A DNA stretch of 42,907 nt from Chromatiales bacterium (GTDB taxonomy: Bacteria > Pseudomonadota > Gammaproteobacteria > Chromatiales > Chromatiaceae). A model generated the notes under the pieces. The model saw only the letters and a list, made by a program, of their open reading frames with translations. It was not told the DNA's origin and did no database searches. Where the stretch lies: contig JANQRK010000039.1 of NCBI GenBank assembly GCA_028284585.1, positions 1-42,907 of the forward strand, read 5' to 3'. Below are positions 1 through 8,025 of this stretch, one piece after another; position 1 is the stretch's first letter, and every line of letters begins with the position of its first letter. The position numbers and the translations under genes are program-made.

Positions 1-858
1 CGCAGCCAGCCCCTCCCGATAAGTCGGGTAACGCAATGCCACCTCGAGTTCTCTCTTGATGAGATCGTTGCGCACCCGTTTGCACTCGGCGTAGAAGCCC
101 GCGGCAAAGGGCGACAGTTCGGCGTTTTCGATGGCCACTTGCGGTGGCGGCTCGACGCCGAGCAACTCGGCGGCATAGGTGACGACTTGGTCGGCCGGGG
201 CCGGCTCGTCATCGCTGATGTTGTAGATGGGTGCACCGCTCAGTGCCGCCATCGATGCGAGCAACACGGTCGCCAGGTCATCGACATGGATGCGGTTGAA
301 TACCTGGCCGGGCTTGACGATGCGTCGCGCATGACCGGCCTTTAACGCGTCGATCTGGCTACGGCCGGGGCCGTAGATCCCGGGCAGTCGGAACACATGG
401 ACCGGTACGTCGAGCCGGGCGCCGAGTGCCAGCCATTGCTCTTCTGCTGTGATCCGGTAGCGGCTGCGCTCGCTGGTTGGTGCCGGTGCACTGTATTCGT
501 CGACCCAGCCTCCCTGCCGATCGCCATATACGCCGATGGTGGACAGATACCCGATCCAGCGCAGCCCGGTACCGAGATTAGCGAGGGCGTCAGCGTGGGT
601 CATGATCGCCGGGTCACCCTCGGCGCTGGGCGGTATCGAGCTCAGTAGGTGGGTGATGCCATCCAGGGCAGCGGGTACATCGATCAGCCGTTGCTCATCG
701 TTGAACAGATGAGTGGTGATACCCAGGCGCTGCAATGCCTCGGCCTTATCCTGGCTACGGCAGGTGCCCGATACCTGCCAGCCGGCATCGAGCAGGCGCC
801 GTGCCAGTGCCTGTGCCGAGTAGCCCAGGCCGAAACAGAACAGATGTTGTTGCGTCAT
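1..858 (-). CDS. YeeZ-like NAD(P)-dependent epimerase/SDR (3' end cut by window)
   Basis: Extended/atypical short-chain dehydrogenase of the kind annotated as YeeZ or NAD-dependent epimerase/dehydratase. The ATG is at 858 and the frame stays open to base 1, giving 286 codons. E. coli YeeZ is about 274 aa, so only the last few residues should be missing. A degenerate Rossmann start is visible near residues 8-14 (FGLGYSA), followed by segments typical of the family (LSTIGVYGDRQG, RLPGIYGPGR, NRIHVDDLA, NISDDEPAP) and the usual C-terminal RYPTYREGL. The canonical YxxxK pair is not obvious, as in other YeeZ proteins. A small monooxygenase gene ends 36 nt upstream on the same strand, so the two may be cotranscribed. 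The physiological substrate of the family is unknown. Family identity is secure; function is not. Confidence 0.85.
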   Translation of the reverse strand, partial: MTQQHLFCFGLGYSAQALARRLLDAGWQVSGTCRSQDKAEALQRLGITTHLFNDEQRLIDVPAALDGITHLLSSIPPSAEGDPAIMTHADALANLGTGLRWIGYLSTIGVYGDRQGGWVDEYSAPAPTSERSRYRITAEEQWLALGARLDVPVHVFRLPGIYGPGRSQIDALKAGHARRIVKPGQVFNRIHVDDLATVLLASMAALSGAPIYNISDDEPAPADQVVTYAAELLGVEPPPQVAIENAELSPFAAGFYAECKRVRNDLIKRELEVALRYPTYREGLAA

Positions 859-894
859 AGTGATGCTCGTCTGTCTCTTTGACAGGAGAGTGGC

Positions 895-1230
895 TCAGGT
901 GGTGTTACCGTCCTTGTCAATGGCCTGTACGGTCGTGAACCCTTCGAAGTTCGGTTTACCGTAGGTCATGGGTTCGCCGTCGTGTTTGCCGGCACCGGCG
1001 TGGGCGCGGCGGAAGGCCTCGGACTGGGTCCAGGCGATAAAGGCCTGCTCGTCCCGCCAGAAGGTGTGCGAGGAATACAGTATGTAGTCCTCGCGTTCCG
1101 GGCCGCGCAACAGGCGGAACTCGACGAAGCCGTCCAGCGACGCCAAATGGCTGTCACGACCCAGCCACATCGACTCGAAGTCCTGGGTTCGGTCTTTCTT
1201 GACCTTGAAGCGGTTCATGGCCAGGTACAT
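895..1230 (-). CDS. antibiotic biosynthesis monooxygenase (ABM)-domain protein, heme-monooxygenase-like
   Basis: A 111-aa dimeric alpha+beta-barrel protein of the ABM superfamily (IsdG/HmoA/YgiN type). The signature is the N-terminal MNRFKVK strand, the spacer FESMWLGRDSHL, and FRLLRGPEREDYILYSSHTFW followed by an Ala/Phe-rich helix (EQAFIAWTQSEAFRRAHA). Some members degrade heme and others oxidise small aromatics; the sequence alone does not separate these. The reading frame is open to 1335, but ATG 1230 is preferred because GGAGGAG lies 6 nt upstream of it. The 35 extra upstream codons have no family resemblance. The gene lies 36 nt before the YeeZ-like gene on the same strand. A single-domain protein of about 100-115 aa is normal for the family. 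Confidence 0.75.
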   Translation of the reverse strand: MYLAMNRFKVKKDRTQDFESMWLGRDSHLASLDGFVEFRLLRGPEREDYILYSSHTFWRDEQAFIAWTQSEAFRRAHAGAGKHDGEPMTYGKPNFEGFTTVQAIDKDGNTT

Positions 1231-1799
1231 GGTCTCCTCCAGTTGTTCGGTTGACTGGCCAGCATGCATGCGATTCCGGCACTTGGCGAACTTCGCAACA
1301 ATATTCGGTTCGACCCGCATCTCCGCTTCGTTCATCCTCGCGCTGACCGCTGGAATCAGAACTCAATCAAGAAAATCACGCCCAAATCGGGTAGTAACCA
1401 GCCCTCGGGTGATCAGGATCCGTCGGTTCGATCAAGTTAGCACGCCGACGTCGATCCGGCGGCACTTTGCCGTTTTGCCCATGACAATGCCGACCGGTTG
1501 GCGCGGTACTCTCCCGGCGTGTTGGCGGCCGCCCAAAGCCCCGCCACTTCTTACCTGTCGCATCAGGCACATCTGGCGCAGGATGGTCGGGCGTTCCTCT
1601 TTGCTGTGCGGCCTTCCGAGGCTGGTTTTTCTCAATGGCATCTATCCGGGGGCCGGAGCGGCGCCAGCCGCCGGCATTGGCGCATATCCGGTTTCTGCTC
1701 GGGGCGCAGAATACGCGATCCCCGCAGCTGCAAAAATCGCTGGGGTTCCGGCCCAAGGATCGTCCGGCACTGGTGTTCCGCAAGGGTACGGGATGGGTA
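1231..1799. other. non-coding or decayed region, no intact gene
   Basis: About 570 bp between the ABM-protein start and the MFS remnant. Several overlapping open frames occur on both strands (up to about 170 codons), but their translations are Arg/Pro-rich, have no ribosome-binding site and match no family I recognise, as expected for GC-rich non-coding DNA. The stretch may hold the decayed 5' portion of the transporter remnant that follows, but I could not recognise transporter sequence in any frame here. Confidence 0.5.
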
Positions 1800-2140
1800 T
1801 AACCCACACCGCCCTCGAATCGCCGCTCGGACAGATCGCGATGATCCCGATGTTGGCGTGAATCGCCAATTCCGCGCCGGCACATCTGAAGGCAACATTC
1901 TTCGCGGTCATGGCGTCATTCACGAATCTGGCGCTGTGGGCCAGCCAGCTGGGCATTAAGTACCTGAACCAGGTCTACTCCGTCACGCGTGAGGTCAAGG
2001 ATCGCGCAAACAATGTGATCAGGGTGCCGGCCGATTACAGCGAACTTGGGCTGCTGATGTGGAGCGCCTTGCTGTTGGGGCTGGTCGTACCGATCGCCGC
2101 AGTGCTGATAATCAAGCTTTCGCCGCTGAAGAGGGCCTGA
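1800..2140 (+). pseudogene. remnant of an MFS/BT1-like transporter, C-terminal part with in-frame TGA
   Basis: From about 1800 the + frame reads THTALESPLGQIAMIPMLA, then TGA (1859-1861), and continues in the same frame as IANSAPAHLKATFFAVMASF and a last hydrophobic segment (LMWSALLLGLVVPIAAVLII) before the stop at 2138-2140. The sequence on both sides of the TGA reads as one continuous protein, and the family usually has Trp here (LAW-IA), so TGG to TGA is the simplest explanation. The pattern resembles the last third of folate/biopterin-type or related MFS carriers, where loops such as PxxLKATxFAVMASFTNL occur. The other two thirds of a normal transporter cannot be found upstream. This is inferred to be a truncated, inactive gene. 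The precise MFS family is uncertain. Confidence 0.5.
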
Positions 2141-2156
2141 ACCCGACGACCGGCCG

Positions 2157-3032
2157 TCAGCGCTGAGAGAAACGGTCATCCGCGGCGATGAGCTTCTCCA
2201 GTCGCTCGAGCTTTTCGTGCACGTCCCTGATCGTGGGCTCGTGCGCGGCTTCGGCTTTCGCCTTGAGCATCTTCTCGTTTTCGGCGTTCATGACATTGAC
2301 GACGATGCCAATCACCATGTTGAGAAACGCAAACGCGGTGAAGAAGATGAAGCTCAAGTAGTAGGCCCAGCTCAATGGGTATACGGCCATCGTCTCGTAC
2401 ATGACATCGGTCCAGTCCTCGAAGGTCATGACCCGGAACAGAGTCAGCATCGAGATGGCGATATCGCCCCAAAGCGTCGGGTTGATCGACTCGAATATCG
2501 TCGCGCCGATTGCGGCATAGATATAGAATATGATGAACATCAAAAGGACCACGTAACCGAGCTGCGGTAGCGCCTTGACCAGCGATGCCAGCAACATGCG
2601 CAGCTCCGGCACAATCGAGATCATGCGTAACACGCGAAATACCCGAACCAGACGTGCGACCAGGGCCATGTCGCTGTTCTCGATCGGGATCAGACTAATA
2701 AGTACGACGAGGGTATCGAATACGTTCCAGCCGTTTCGAAAGAACGCGCGTTTGCGTGGTTCCGCAATGAAGCGGATGGTGATTTCGGCAAGAAATATCA
2801 CCGTGATCAAGATGTCCAGCCAGCCCAACAGGGTTCTGCTGACCGGCGGGAGTTCATACGTCTTGACGCCCACCAGCAGCGCAGAAGCAATGATCACGAA
2901 CACTACGAAAAATTCGAAAGCCCGGTTGCTGCGCACGCGCTCGAAGGTGGCTTGAAGGGAGGAACTGTTCAATGGAATATCACTCGGCAAATGGGGTCTT
3001 GCGAAGGCCGAAGACTGGCGTGCGTTGGCCAC
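2157..3032 (-). CDS. voltage-gated cation channel (single-domain, NaChBac-like)
   Basis: A 291-aa one-repeat six-TM channel of the ion_trans family; four copies would assemble into one pore. S1 is at about residues 39-57, S2 at 70-90 and S3 at 103-117. S4 at 121-140 carries arginines at every third position (R127, R130, R133, R136). S5 is at about 155-181 and S6 at 222-249. The pore filter reads TFEDWTD (residues 203-209; bases 2406-2426), more acidic than the TLESWS filter of NaChBac/NavAb. A charged, probably coiled-coil tail follows S6 (residues 251-283), as in bacterial Nav channels. The start is GTG 3032 with no clear ribosome-binding site, and no nearer ATG precedes S1, so the N-terminus is uncertain. 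The gene looks monocistronic. Whether it conducts Na+ or Ca2+ cannot be decided from sequence. Confidence 0.88.
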   Translation of the reverse strand: MANARQSSAFARPHLPSDIPLNSSSLQATFERVRSNRAFEFFVVFVIIASALLVGVKTYELPPVSRTLLGWLDILITVIFLAEITIRFIAEPRKRAFFRNGWNVFDTLVVLISLIPIENSDMALVARLVRVFRVLRMISIVPELRMLLASLVKALPQLGYVVLLMFIIFYIYAAIGATIFESINPTLWGDIAISMLTLFRVMTFEDWTDVMYETMAVYPLSWAYYLSFIFFTAFAFLNMVIGIVVNVMNAENEKMLKAKAEAAHEPTIRDVHEKLERLEKLIAADDRFSQR

Positions 3033-3383
3033 GAGCCGGCAAACGGTCGAATCGCAAAAGGACTGACGGTGCGAGGATCATAACCAATACAGACGGCATC
3101 GCGGCAAAGACCGAGTAGGTGCGCCGGCCCGTCAAGGTCTCAGAGGGCAAAGCGGAACGCTAAGCTATGCACTGCTGCGGGCAACGGTAGCAAAGAATCA
3201 GTTAAAGAGTACGAATGGATTGAGTACGAATGGATTGAGTGGGCGGCGTAAGCGCATGTGGTCCCCGGAGCCGTGCATTCGTTGGTGGCGAAAGCGGAAT
3301 TCTACGGCACAACGCTATCGGTGAGGCGGCGCAGTCACTGATGTTGACGGTACGACGGCCGGCGCTGAGACTGTGGGCGGGCT
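3033..3383. other. divergent intergenic region with a 15-bp tandem repeat
   Basis: About 350 bp between the divergently transcribed channel and the SLC13 permease, where both promoters must lie. The only structure seen is a perfect tandem duplication of GAGTACGAATGGATT (3207-3221 and 3222-3236) followed by a partial third unit (GAGT). A 67-codon frame at 3239-3442 has no ribosome-binding site or family resemblance and is not called. Confidence 0.6.
3207..3240. repeat. 15-bp tandem repeat, 2.2 copies
   Basis: GAGTACGAATGGATT occurs twice head to tail and is followed by GAGT of a third copy, about 145 bp upstream of the permease start. It could be simple slippage or a paired protein-binding site. 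Nothing else supports function. Confidence 0.9.
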
Positions 3384-5213
3384 TTGACCTGGTACTTGCC
3401 CCACTATTGTCTCGTTGGAACTACGGATTTGGATGGATTTGACGCCCTGACGTGGCAAGGCTGGTTCAGCCTCGGTGTCGTCGCTGCGAGCTTTGCGGTA
3501 TTTGCGTTTACGCGTTACGCGCCGGATATCGTAACGACGGCGGCACTGACGTTGCTGCTCGTCGCTGGCGTCGTTTCACCGATCGAGGGTCTAGCTGGCT
3601 TCGCGAACGAAGGCATGCTGACGGTCGCGGTGTTGTATGTAGTCGTCACCGGACTGACCGAGACCGGCGCCGTGGCCTGGCTGGTCCACTCGGTACTTGG
3701 TAGGCCCCGCTCCCCGACGGATGCAAGCCTGCGCCTGATGACACCTGTCGCGGTGCTCAGCGCATTCGTCAACAACACCCCCATCGTCGCGGTGTTTCTT
3801 CCGGCGGTGAATGACTGGGCGCGACGTCATCGTCTGCAACTTTCGCGGTTGATGATTCCGCTCAGTTACGCCAGCATCGCCGGCGGCACGTGCACGTTGA
3901 TCGGTACGAGTACCAACCTCGTGGTCAACGGTCTGTACACCGCGAACGGCGGGCCCGGAATCGATTTTTTCGAGCTTGCATGGGTCGGCGTGCCGGTAGT
4001 CATCGTCGTGTTCGTCTTCCTGCTCACGGCCGGCCACTGGCTCTTGCCCACACGTCAATCCGCGGCGGACAGTAACCAGGATGTGCGCCAGTACACTGCC
4101 GAGATGCTGGTACCGGACGACAGCCCGCTGGTCGGCAAGTCCGTAGAAGAAGCTGGTCTGCGCCAACTGCCAGGTCTGTACCTGATCGAAATCGAGCGCA
4201 TAGGCCAGGTCCTACCGGCGGTTGCATCCAGCGAGATCCTGCACGGCGGTGACCGTCTGGTGTTTGCCGGCATCATCGACTCGGTGCTCGACCTGCAACG
4301 CACACGCGGATTGCTTCCGGCAACCGACCAAGTGTTCAAACTCGATGGCGCACGAAAGGGACGCTGTTTCGTCGAGGCGGTATTGTCGGACAGCAGCCCG
4401 ATGGTCGGCCATACGGTACGCGATGGTCGATTCCGTACGCGTTACAACGCCGTCATCATCGCGGTCAATCGCAACGGTCTGCGTATGCCGGGCAAGATCG
4501 GCGAGATCAAATTGCGCGCCGGTGACACGCTGCTGCTCGAGAGTCGGCCATCGTTCACCGAACAGCAGCGCATCTCGCGCGACTTTCTGCTGGTCAGCCA
4601 ACTCGGTGACAGTCGCCCACTGAACCACGACCGTGCTCCGATAGCGGCGATCATCGCACTGGGCATGGTCGTTACCGTGACCACTGGCCTGTTGAGCATG
4701 CTTGAAGGCGCATTGATTGCGGCCGGCCTGATGATATTGGCTGGATGCACAGATGGTGCGACCGCGCGAAAAGCACCTGATTGGCAGGTTTTGGTCGTGA
4801 TCGCCACGTCATTCGGTATCGGTGCCGCACTGCAGAACAGCGGTGCGGCAGAGGTGCTCGCGGGCAGCTTGATTGGCATGGCAGACCAGAGCCCGCACTT
4901 CGCGCTTGCTCTTGTGTTCGTCACAACTTCGCTGCTGACGTCGTTCGCGACCAACAATGTCGCTGCAGTCCTGATGTTTCCGATTTGCCTGCAAACCGCC
5001 GCCGCACTTGGCAGTGCCGTCGAACCGTTCCTAATCACGCTGATGGTTGCTGCATCGACGAGCTTCGCGACGCCGATTGGTTATCAGACCAATCTGATGG
5101 TGTTCAACCTCGGCGGCTACCGCTTTTCAGACTTTCTTCGGATCGGAGTACCGCTGACGCTACTGGTTGGCGTGGTTACTGTGGTCGTCGTGCCGATGGT
5201 GTGGTCGTTCTAG
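3384..5213 (+). CDS. SLC13-family permease with two TrkA-C (RCK_C) domains
   Basis: A 609-aa inner-membrane transporter of the SLC13/DASS-like (CitT/ArsB clan) group. Two membrane halves flank a soluble module. The N-terminal half (about residues 25-225) has the family motif VLSAFVNNTPIVAVFLP and then GTCTLIGTSTNLVVNG. The C-terminal half (about 415-609) repeats it as TSFATNNVAAVLMFPI and TSFATPIGYQTNLMV, the inverted-repeat SNT-type substrate/sodium sites. The middle (about 235-400) contains two TrkA-C-like ligand-binding folds with paired GDRLVFAG and GDTLLLES segments. Proteins of this form are usually annotated as sodium:sulfate or sodium:dicarboxylate symporters, but their substrate is generally untested. 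The frame opens at TTG 3384. Another TTG near 3429, just before the first TM helix, is an alternative start and no strong ribosome-binding site decides. It is apparently monocistronic. Confidence 0.87.
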   Translation: MTWYLPHYCLVGTTDLDGFDALTWQGWFSLGVVAASFAVFAFTRYAPDIVTTAALTLLLVAGVVSPIEGLAGFANEGMLTVAVLYVVVTGLTETGAVAWLVHSVLGRPRSPTDASLRLMTPVAVLSAFVNNTPIVAVFLPAVNDWARRHRLQLSRLMIPLSYASIAGGTCTLIGTSTNLVVNGLYTANGGPGIDFFELAWVGVPVVIVVFVFLLTAGHWLLPTRQSAADSNQDVRQYTAEMLVPDDSPLVGKSVEEAGLRQLPGLYLIEIERIGQVLPAVASSEILHGGDRLVFAGIIDSVLDLQRTRGLLPATDQVFKLDGARKGRCFVEAVLSDSSPMVGHTVRDGRFRTRYNAVIIAVNRNGLRMPGKIGEIKLRAGDTLLLESRPSFTEQQRISRDFLLVSQLGDSRPLNHDRAPIAAIIALGMVVTVTTGLLSMLEGALIAAGLMILAGCTDGATARKAPDWQVLVVIATSFGIGAALQNSGAAEVLAGSLIGMADQSPHFALALVFVTTSLLTSFATNNVAAVLMFPICLQTAAALGSAVEPFLITLMVAASTSFATPIGYQTNLMVFNLGGYRFSDFLRIGVPLTLLVGVVTVVVVPMVWSF

Positions 5214-5849
5214 CGGCCACCCCTATTTCGAGAAGCGCCGAACTGCTGGTATCAACTGACAACCTCGAACCAGGACTTCGGTTTAAGTAATAATTCTATT
5301 TGGCAGATATGGGCGAGATGTACCGCAACTCGGCAAGTCCTATGATGGCACTGGTAGCCCGCGAAATCGGCACGCATAGGCTGTGGCGTTAGCGGCGTGG
5401 CAACGGCGTCGTCAGCCAATTCCGATACAACATTTACGGCCGGCCAACCGAGATCGTGCACGTTGGGCCGAGCCGGCAAATGTTGCTCGCATCGGCGCTG
5501 CCAGCTACACCTTCAACGAGTTCGGCAGATTGATTGGCGCAGAAAAAACGGCGTGTGCCGATTTTGCCATGTGGGTCCACGGGTTTGTTGCGCTGCAATC
5601 CCCAGCCGGGCATGCGACCACCAAACTATCCATGACAGCCGCTAAGCACAACCAGCGACCCCTCAGCCTTGTGCAACACCCTTAGGTTGAGGGGAGTTTG
5701 TATCGAGATCTTAATTCAGTACTTCGATCGGCACGGCCCGGTGCCATCCCGCTAATGCAGCTCGCATAGCCGGTCCTTTTGTTCTATATTGGTTCTCCAT
5801 TTCTTCGAATCCCCGGCCTGTGCTCGTTGGGCGGGCGAGGGTAGGTGCC
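5214..5849. other. long intergenic region upstream of imuA
   Basis: About 640 bp. It contains a G-U-tolerant 11-bp hairpin at 5659-5694 (CCCCTCAGCCT / AGGTTGAGGGG, 14-nt loop, no T-run) and the LexA-type repeat at 5781-5795. Open frames at 5383-5685 (+) and 5252-5479 (-) are not called: no ribosome-binding site, no recognisable family, and a composition typical of chance frames. A LexA-family gene, which sometimes precedes imuA, is not present here. Confidence 0.6.
5781..5795. promoter_or_regulatory. putative LexA operator, direct-repeat type GTTC-N7-GTTC
   Basis: The sequence GTTCTATATTGGTTC contains two GTTC half-sites separated by an AT-rich 7-bp spacer. This is the arrangement known for alphaproteobacterial LexA, not the CTGT-N8-ACAG palindrome of enterobacteria. 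It lies about 55 bp before the preferred start of imuA, the first gene of an SOS-type mutagenesis cassette, and overlaps a TATATT -10-like hexamer. Eight specified bases would occur by chance about once in 65 kb per strand, so position plus match is good but not conclusive evidence. Confidence 0.65.
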
Positions 5850-6476
5850 GTGGTACAGCCGGTAGACCTCGATGGACTGAAGCATAGCGGTGCCCTCTGG
5901 CAGGGCCGGCGTAACTTGTTGGCGGCCGATCAGGTATGGGCCAGCGGTTGGCGGGTGCTCGATGAGTTGCTCGGCGGCGGCTGGCCGCGGGCGGCCCTGA
6001 TCGAGTTGCTCGGTGAGGCCCATCAGGGCTTGCCGCTGGTATTACCGCTGTTGGCCGGCCTGAGCCGGCAGGCGCGCTGGCTGGTCTGGGTGGCGCCGCC
6101 CCATGTGCCCTATGCGCCGGCGTTGCAGGCGCGTGATGTGTGCCTCGAACATGTCCTGTTGATCCGTGACCTGTCGGCCGCCCAGGGTTTGTGGGCGGCC
6201 GAGCAGACCCTCAAATCGGCCGCTTGCAGTGGCGTGCTGTTGTGGCCGCAACAAGTCCGCACCGCCCAGCTGCGCCGCCTGCAGCTCGCTGCCGAGCAGG
6301 GGAGCTGTCCGGCCATCCTGTTTCGCCCCTTGCGTGCCGCGGATCAGGGGTCGCCGGCCGCGTTGCGTCTGCGGGTGCGCCCCGTGCCGCTCGGTCTGGA
6401 GGTCGCGTTGCTCAAGCGGCGCGGCGCTTGGGGCGGGGTGAGTTGCATCGTCCCGCTGGATCGGTTCGGCGCCTGA
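5850..6476 (+). CDS. imuA: ImuA, RecA-like translesion synthesis accessory protein
   Basis: First gene of the imuA-imuB-dnaE2 mutasome cassette. ImuA proteins are shortened RecA/SulA-like folds that bind ImuB and RecA and assist error-prone replication after DNA damage. Here the conserved start is TGWRVLDELLGGGWP-like (ASGWRVLDELLGGGWPRAAL), followed by IELLG, a hydrophobic strand (RWLVWVAPPHVPYAPAL), the helix with QTLKSAACSGVLLWP, and the C-terminal RPVPLGLEVALLKRRG. The Walker A lysine of RecA is absent, as usual for ImuA. GTG 5850 is chosen because GAGGGTAGGT lies just upstream. An in-frame GTG at 5820 would add ten residues but has no ribosome-binding site. imuB starts 6 nt after the stop. 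SOS control is suggested by the LexA-type box at 5781-5795. Confidence 0.9.
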   Translation: MVQPVDLDGLKHSGALWQGRRNLLAADQVWASGWRVLDELLGGGWPRAALIELLGEAHQGLPLVLPLLAGLSRQARWLVWVAPPHVPYAPALQARDVCLEHVLLIRDLSAAQGLWAAEQTLKSAACSGVLLWPQQVRTAQLRRLQLAAEQGSCPAILFRPLRAADQGSPAALRLRVRPVPLGLEVALLKRRGAWGGVSCIVPLDRFGA

Positions 6477-6482
6477 TGTCGC

Positions 6483-8000
6483 ATGCTCTGGCTGGCCCTG
6501 TATCTGCCGCAACTGCCGCTCGAGGTGTTCGCGCCGGCGCGCCGGCAAGCCGGGCCGCTGGCGATCGTCGAGTCATCGGCCGGGCGCGAACGGATCAGTC
6601 GCTGTAACGCCGCGGCCCAGGCCGATGGCCTGCGGCCGGGCATGCTGCTACCGACTGCGCTGGCGCTCTGTGCCGGGTTGGCGGTGCGCCGCCGCGCGCC
6701 GGCCCGCGAACGCCGCGCGCTCGACGACTTGGCCGCCTGGGCCTATCAATTCAGCTCATGCATCGCCTTCGAGCCTGCGTTGTTGCTGCTCGAGATCGGC
6801 GCCAGCCGACGCCTGTTCGGTGACCTGACGACCCTTCAGGAACGCATCCGGTGCGGCCTGGAGCAGCTCGGTTATAGGGTTCGCGATGGCATGGCACCGA
6901 CTGCGCTGGCGGCCGGGCTGCTGGCGCGCAACCGCTCCGGTTGCCGGGTGCTTGACCGAGATGAAATGCGCACTGCGGTGAGCGACTTGCCGCTGGCCTG
7001 CTTAACGCGCGACGCCGCGGCGCGCGACCTGATCCGCCACATCGGCCTGCAGACCCTCGGCGAGGTGCTGGCCCTGCCGCGTCCGGAGCTGGTGCGTCGA
7101 GTTGGGCCACGGCTTGCGTTGTTGCTTGATCGCCTGCTCGGGCTGGCGCCTGATCCGCGCGCGCAATGGCAGCCGCCGCGGCACTTCGAGCAGACGCTCG
7201 AGCTGCTCGGCGAGATCGGCCAGACGAGCGCCCTGGTGTTCCCGGCGCGGCGCCTGCTGCTGGCGCTGTGCGGTTTCTTGCACGGCTGTGGCGGCGGGGC
7301 GCAGCGTCTGCGTTGGGGCCTGGTGCATCGCGACCGGCCGGACACCGATTTCGATCAGGGGCTGCTCGATCCGAGCCGTGATCCGGAGCGCATGCTCGCG
7401 GTGTTTCGTGAACGTATCGAGCGCCTGCAGTTGCCGGCACCTGTGATCGGGCTCGGCCTGCGGGTGGACGACTGGCAGATCCTCGACGGATGCAACCGCG
7501 AGTTGTTTGCTGGCTCGGTGGCCGATAGCCCAATCGATGACCGGGTCGCTGATTCAGCTGACGACCGAGCCGTTGACCAAACTGTTGAGCGGATCGATAA
7601 GGCCTTGCTCGAACGCCTGGCCAATCGGCTCGGTGAGCAACGGGTGCGCGGTTTGCGCTGCCGGGCCGATCACCGACCCGAATATGCCTGGGGCCTGTGT
7701 GCGCCCGGTGAGGCGGGTGTCGAGTTGGCTGCCGTTGCGACAGCGGCATCTCGCCAGGGCCTGTCCCAGCCGCCGTGGTTGTTGACACAGCCGCTGCCTC
7801 TACCGGCACCCCGGGGGGTGCCGCACCATGGCGGGGCCCTGCGCTTGGCCGACCGGCCTGAACGCATCGAGACCGGCTGGTGGGACGGTCGTGATATCGC
7901 CCGCGACTACTTCATTGCCCAGGGCCCGGCCGGTGAGTGTCTGTGGGTGTTTCGCGATCGCCGCGACGGCGGCTGGTACCTGCATGGGTTCTTTGTCTGA
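6483..8000 (+). CDS. imuB: ImuB, inactive Y-family polymerase-like mutasome hub
   Basis: A 505-aa Y-family DNA-polymerase homologue that tethers DnaE2 and the beta clamp rather than synthesising DNA. Fold order: palm/fingers (1-165, MLWLALYLPQLPLEVF to CRCGLEQLGY-type region), thumb with tandem helix-hairpin-helix (about 175-235, DLIRHIGLQTLGEVLALPR), little finger (about 240-420) and an ImuB-specific tail ending in GECLWVFRDRRDGGWYLHGFF. The palm acidic triad of active polymerases (DxD and SxDE) is not conserved at the expected places; the N-terminal DMDAFF motif is replaced by LYLPQL. Residues about 346-370 form an Asp-rich, low-complexity insertion (VADSPIDDRVADSADDRAVD), probably a disordered loop. 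It is translationally close to imuA (6-nt gap) and 25 nt before dnaE2. Confidence 0.93.
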   Translation: MLWLALYLPQLPLEVFAPARRQAGPLAIVESSAGRERISRCNAAAQADGLRPGMLLPTALALCAGLAVRRRAPARERRALDDLAAWAYQFSSCIAFEPALLLLEIGASRRLFGDLTTLQERIRCGLEQLGYRVRDGMAPTALAAGLLARNRSGCRVLDRDEMRTAVSDLPLACLTRDAAARDLIRHIGLQTLGEVLALPRPELVRRVGPRLALLLDRLLGLAPDPRAQWQPPRHFEQTLELLGEIGQTSALVFPARRLLLALCGFLHGCGGGAQRLRWGLVHRDRPDTDFDQGLLDPSRDPERMLAVFRERIERLQLPAPVIGLGLRVDDWQILDGCNRELFAGSVADSPIDDRVADSADDRAVDQTVERIDKALLERLANRLGEQRVRGLRCRADHRPEYAWGLCAPGEAGVELAAVATAASRQGLSQPPWLLTQPLPLPAPRGVPHHGGALRLADRPERIETGWWDGRDIARDYFIAQGPAGECLWVFRDRRDGGWYLHGFFV

Positions 8001-8025
8001 GACCGGGTCTGAAGCTGGCACGACC

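Noticed and set aside
1376..1885. Open frames on the minus strand (170 and 104 codons)
   Set aside because: Composition and lack of start signals suggest non-coding; the only protein-like signal is the + strand transporter relic.
5383..5685. 100-codon open frame (+) in the imuA upstream region
   Set aside because: No ribosome-binding site, no recognisable domain and no coupling to neighbours; likely a chance frame.
5659..5694. Hairpin CCCCTCAGCCT / AGGTTGAGGGG as a terminator
   Set aside because: Stable stem but a 14-nt loop and no T-run on either strand; kept only as part of the intergenic description.
7828..8025. Longer N-terminus for dnaE2
   Set aside because: It would overlap imuB by almost 60 codons and is not family-like; PHP-domain sequence starts at ATG 8026.
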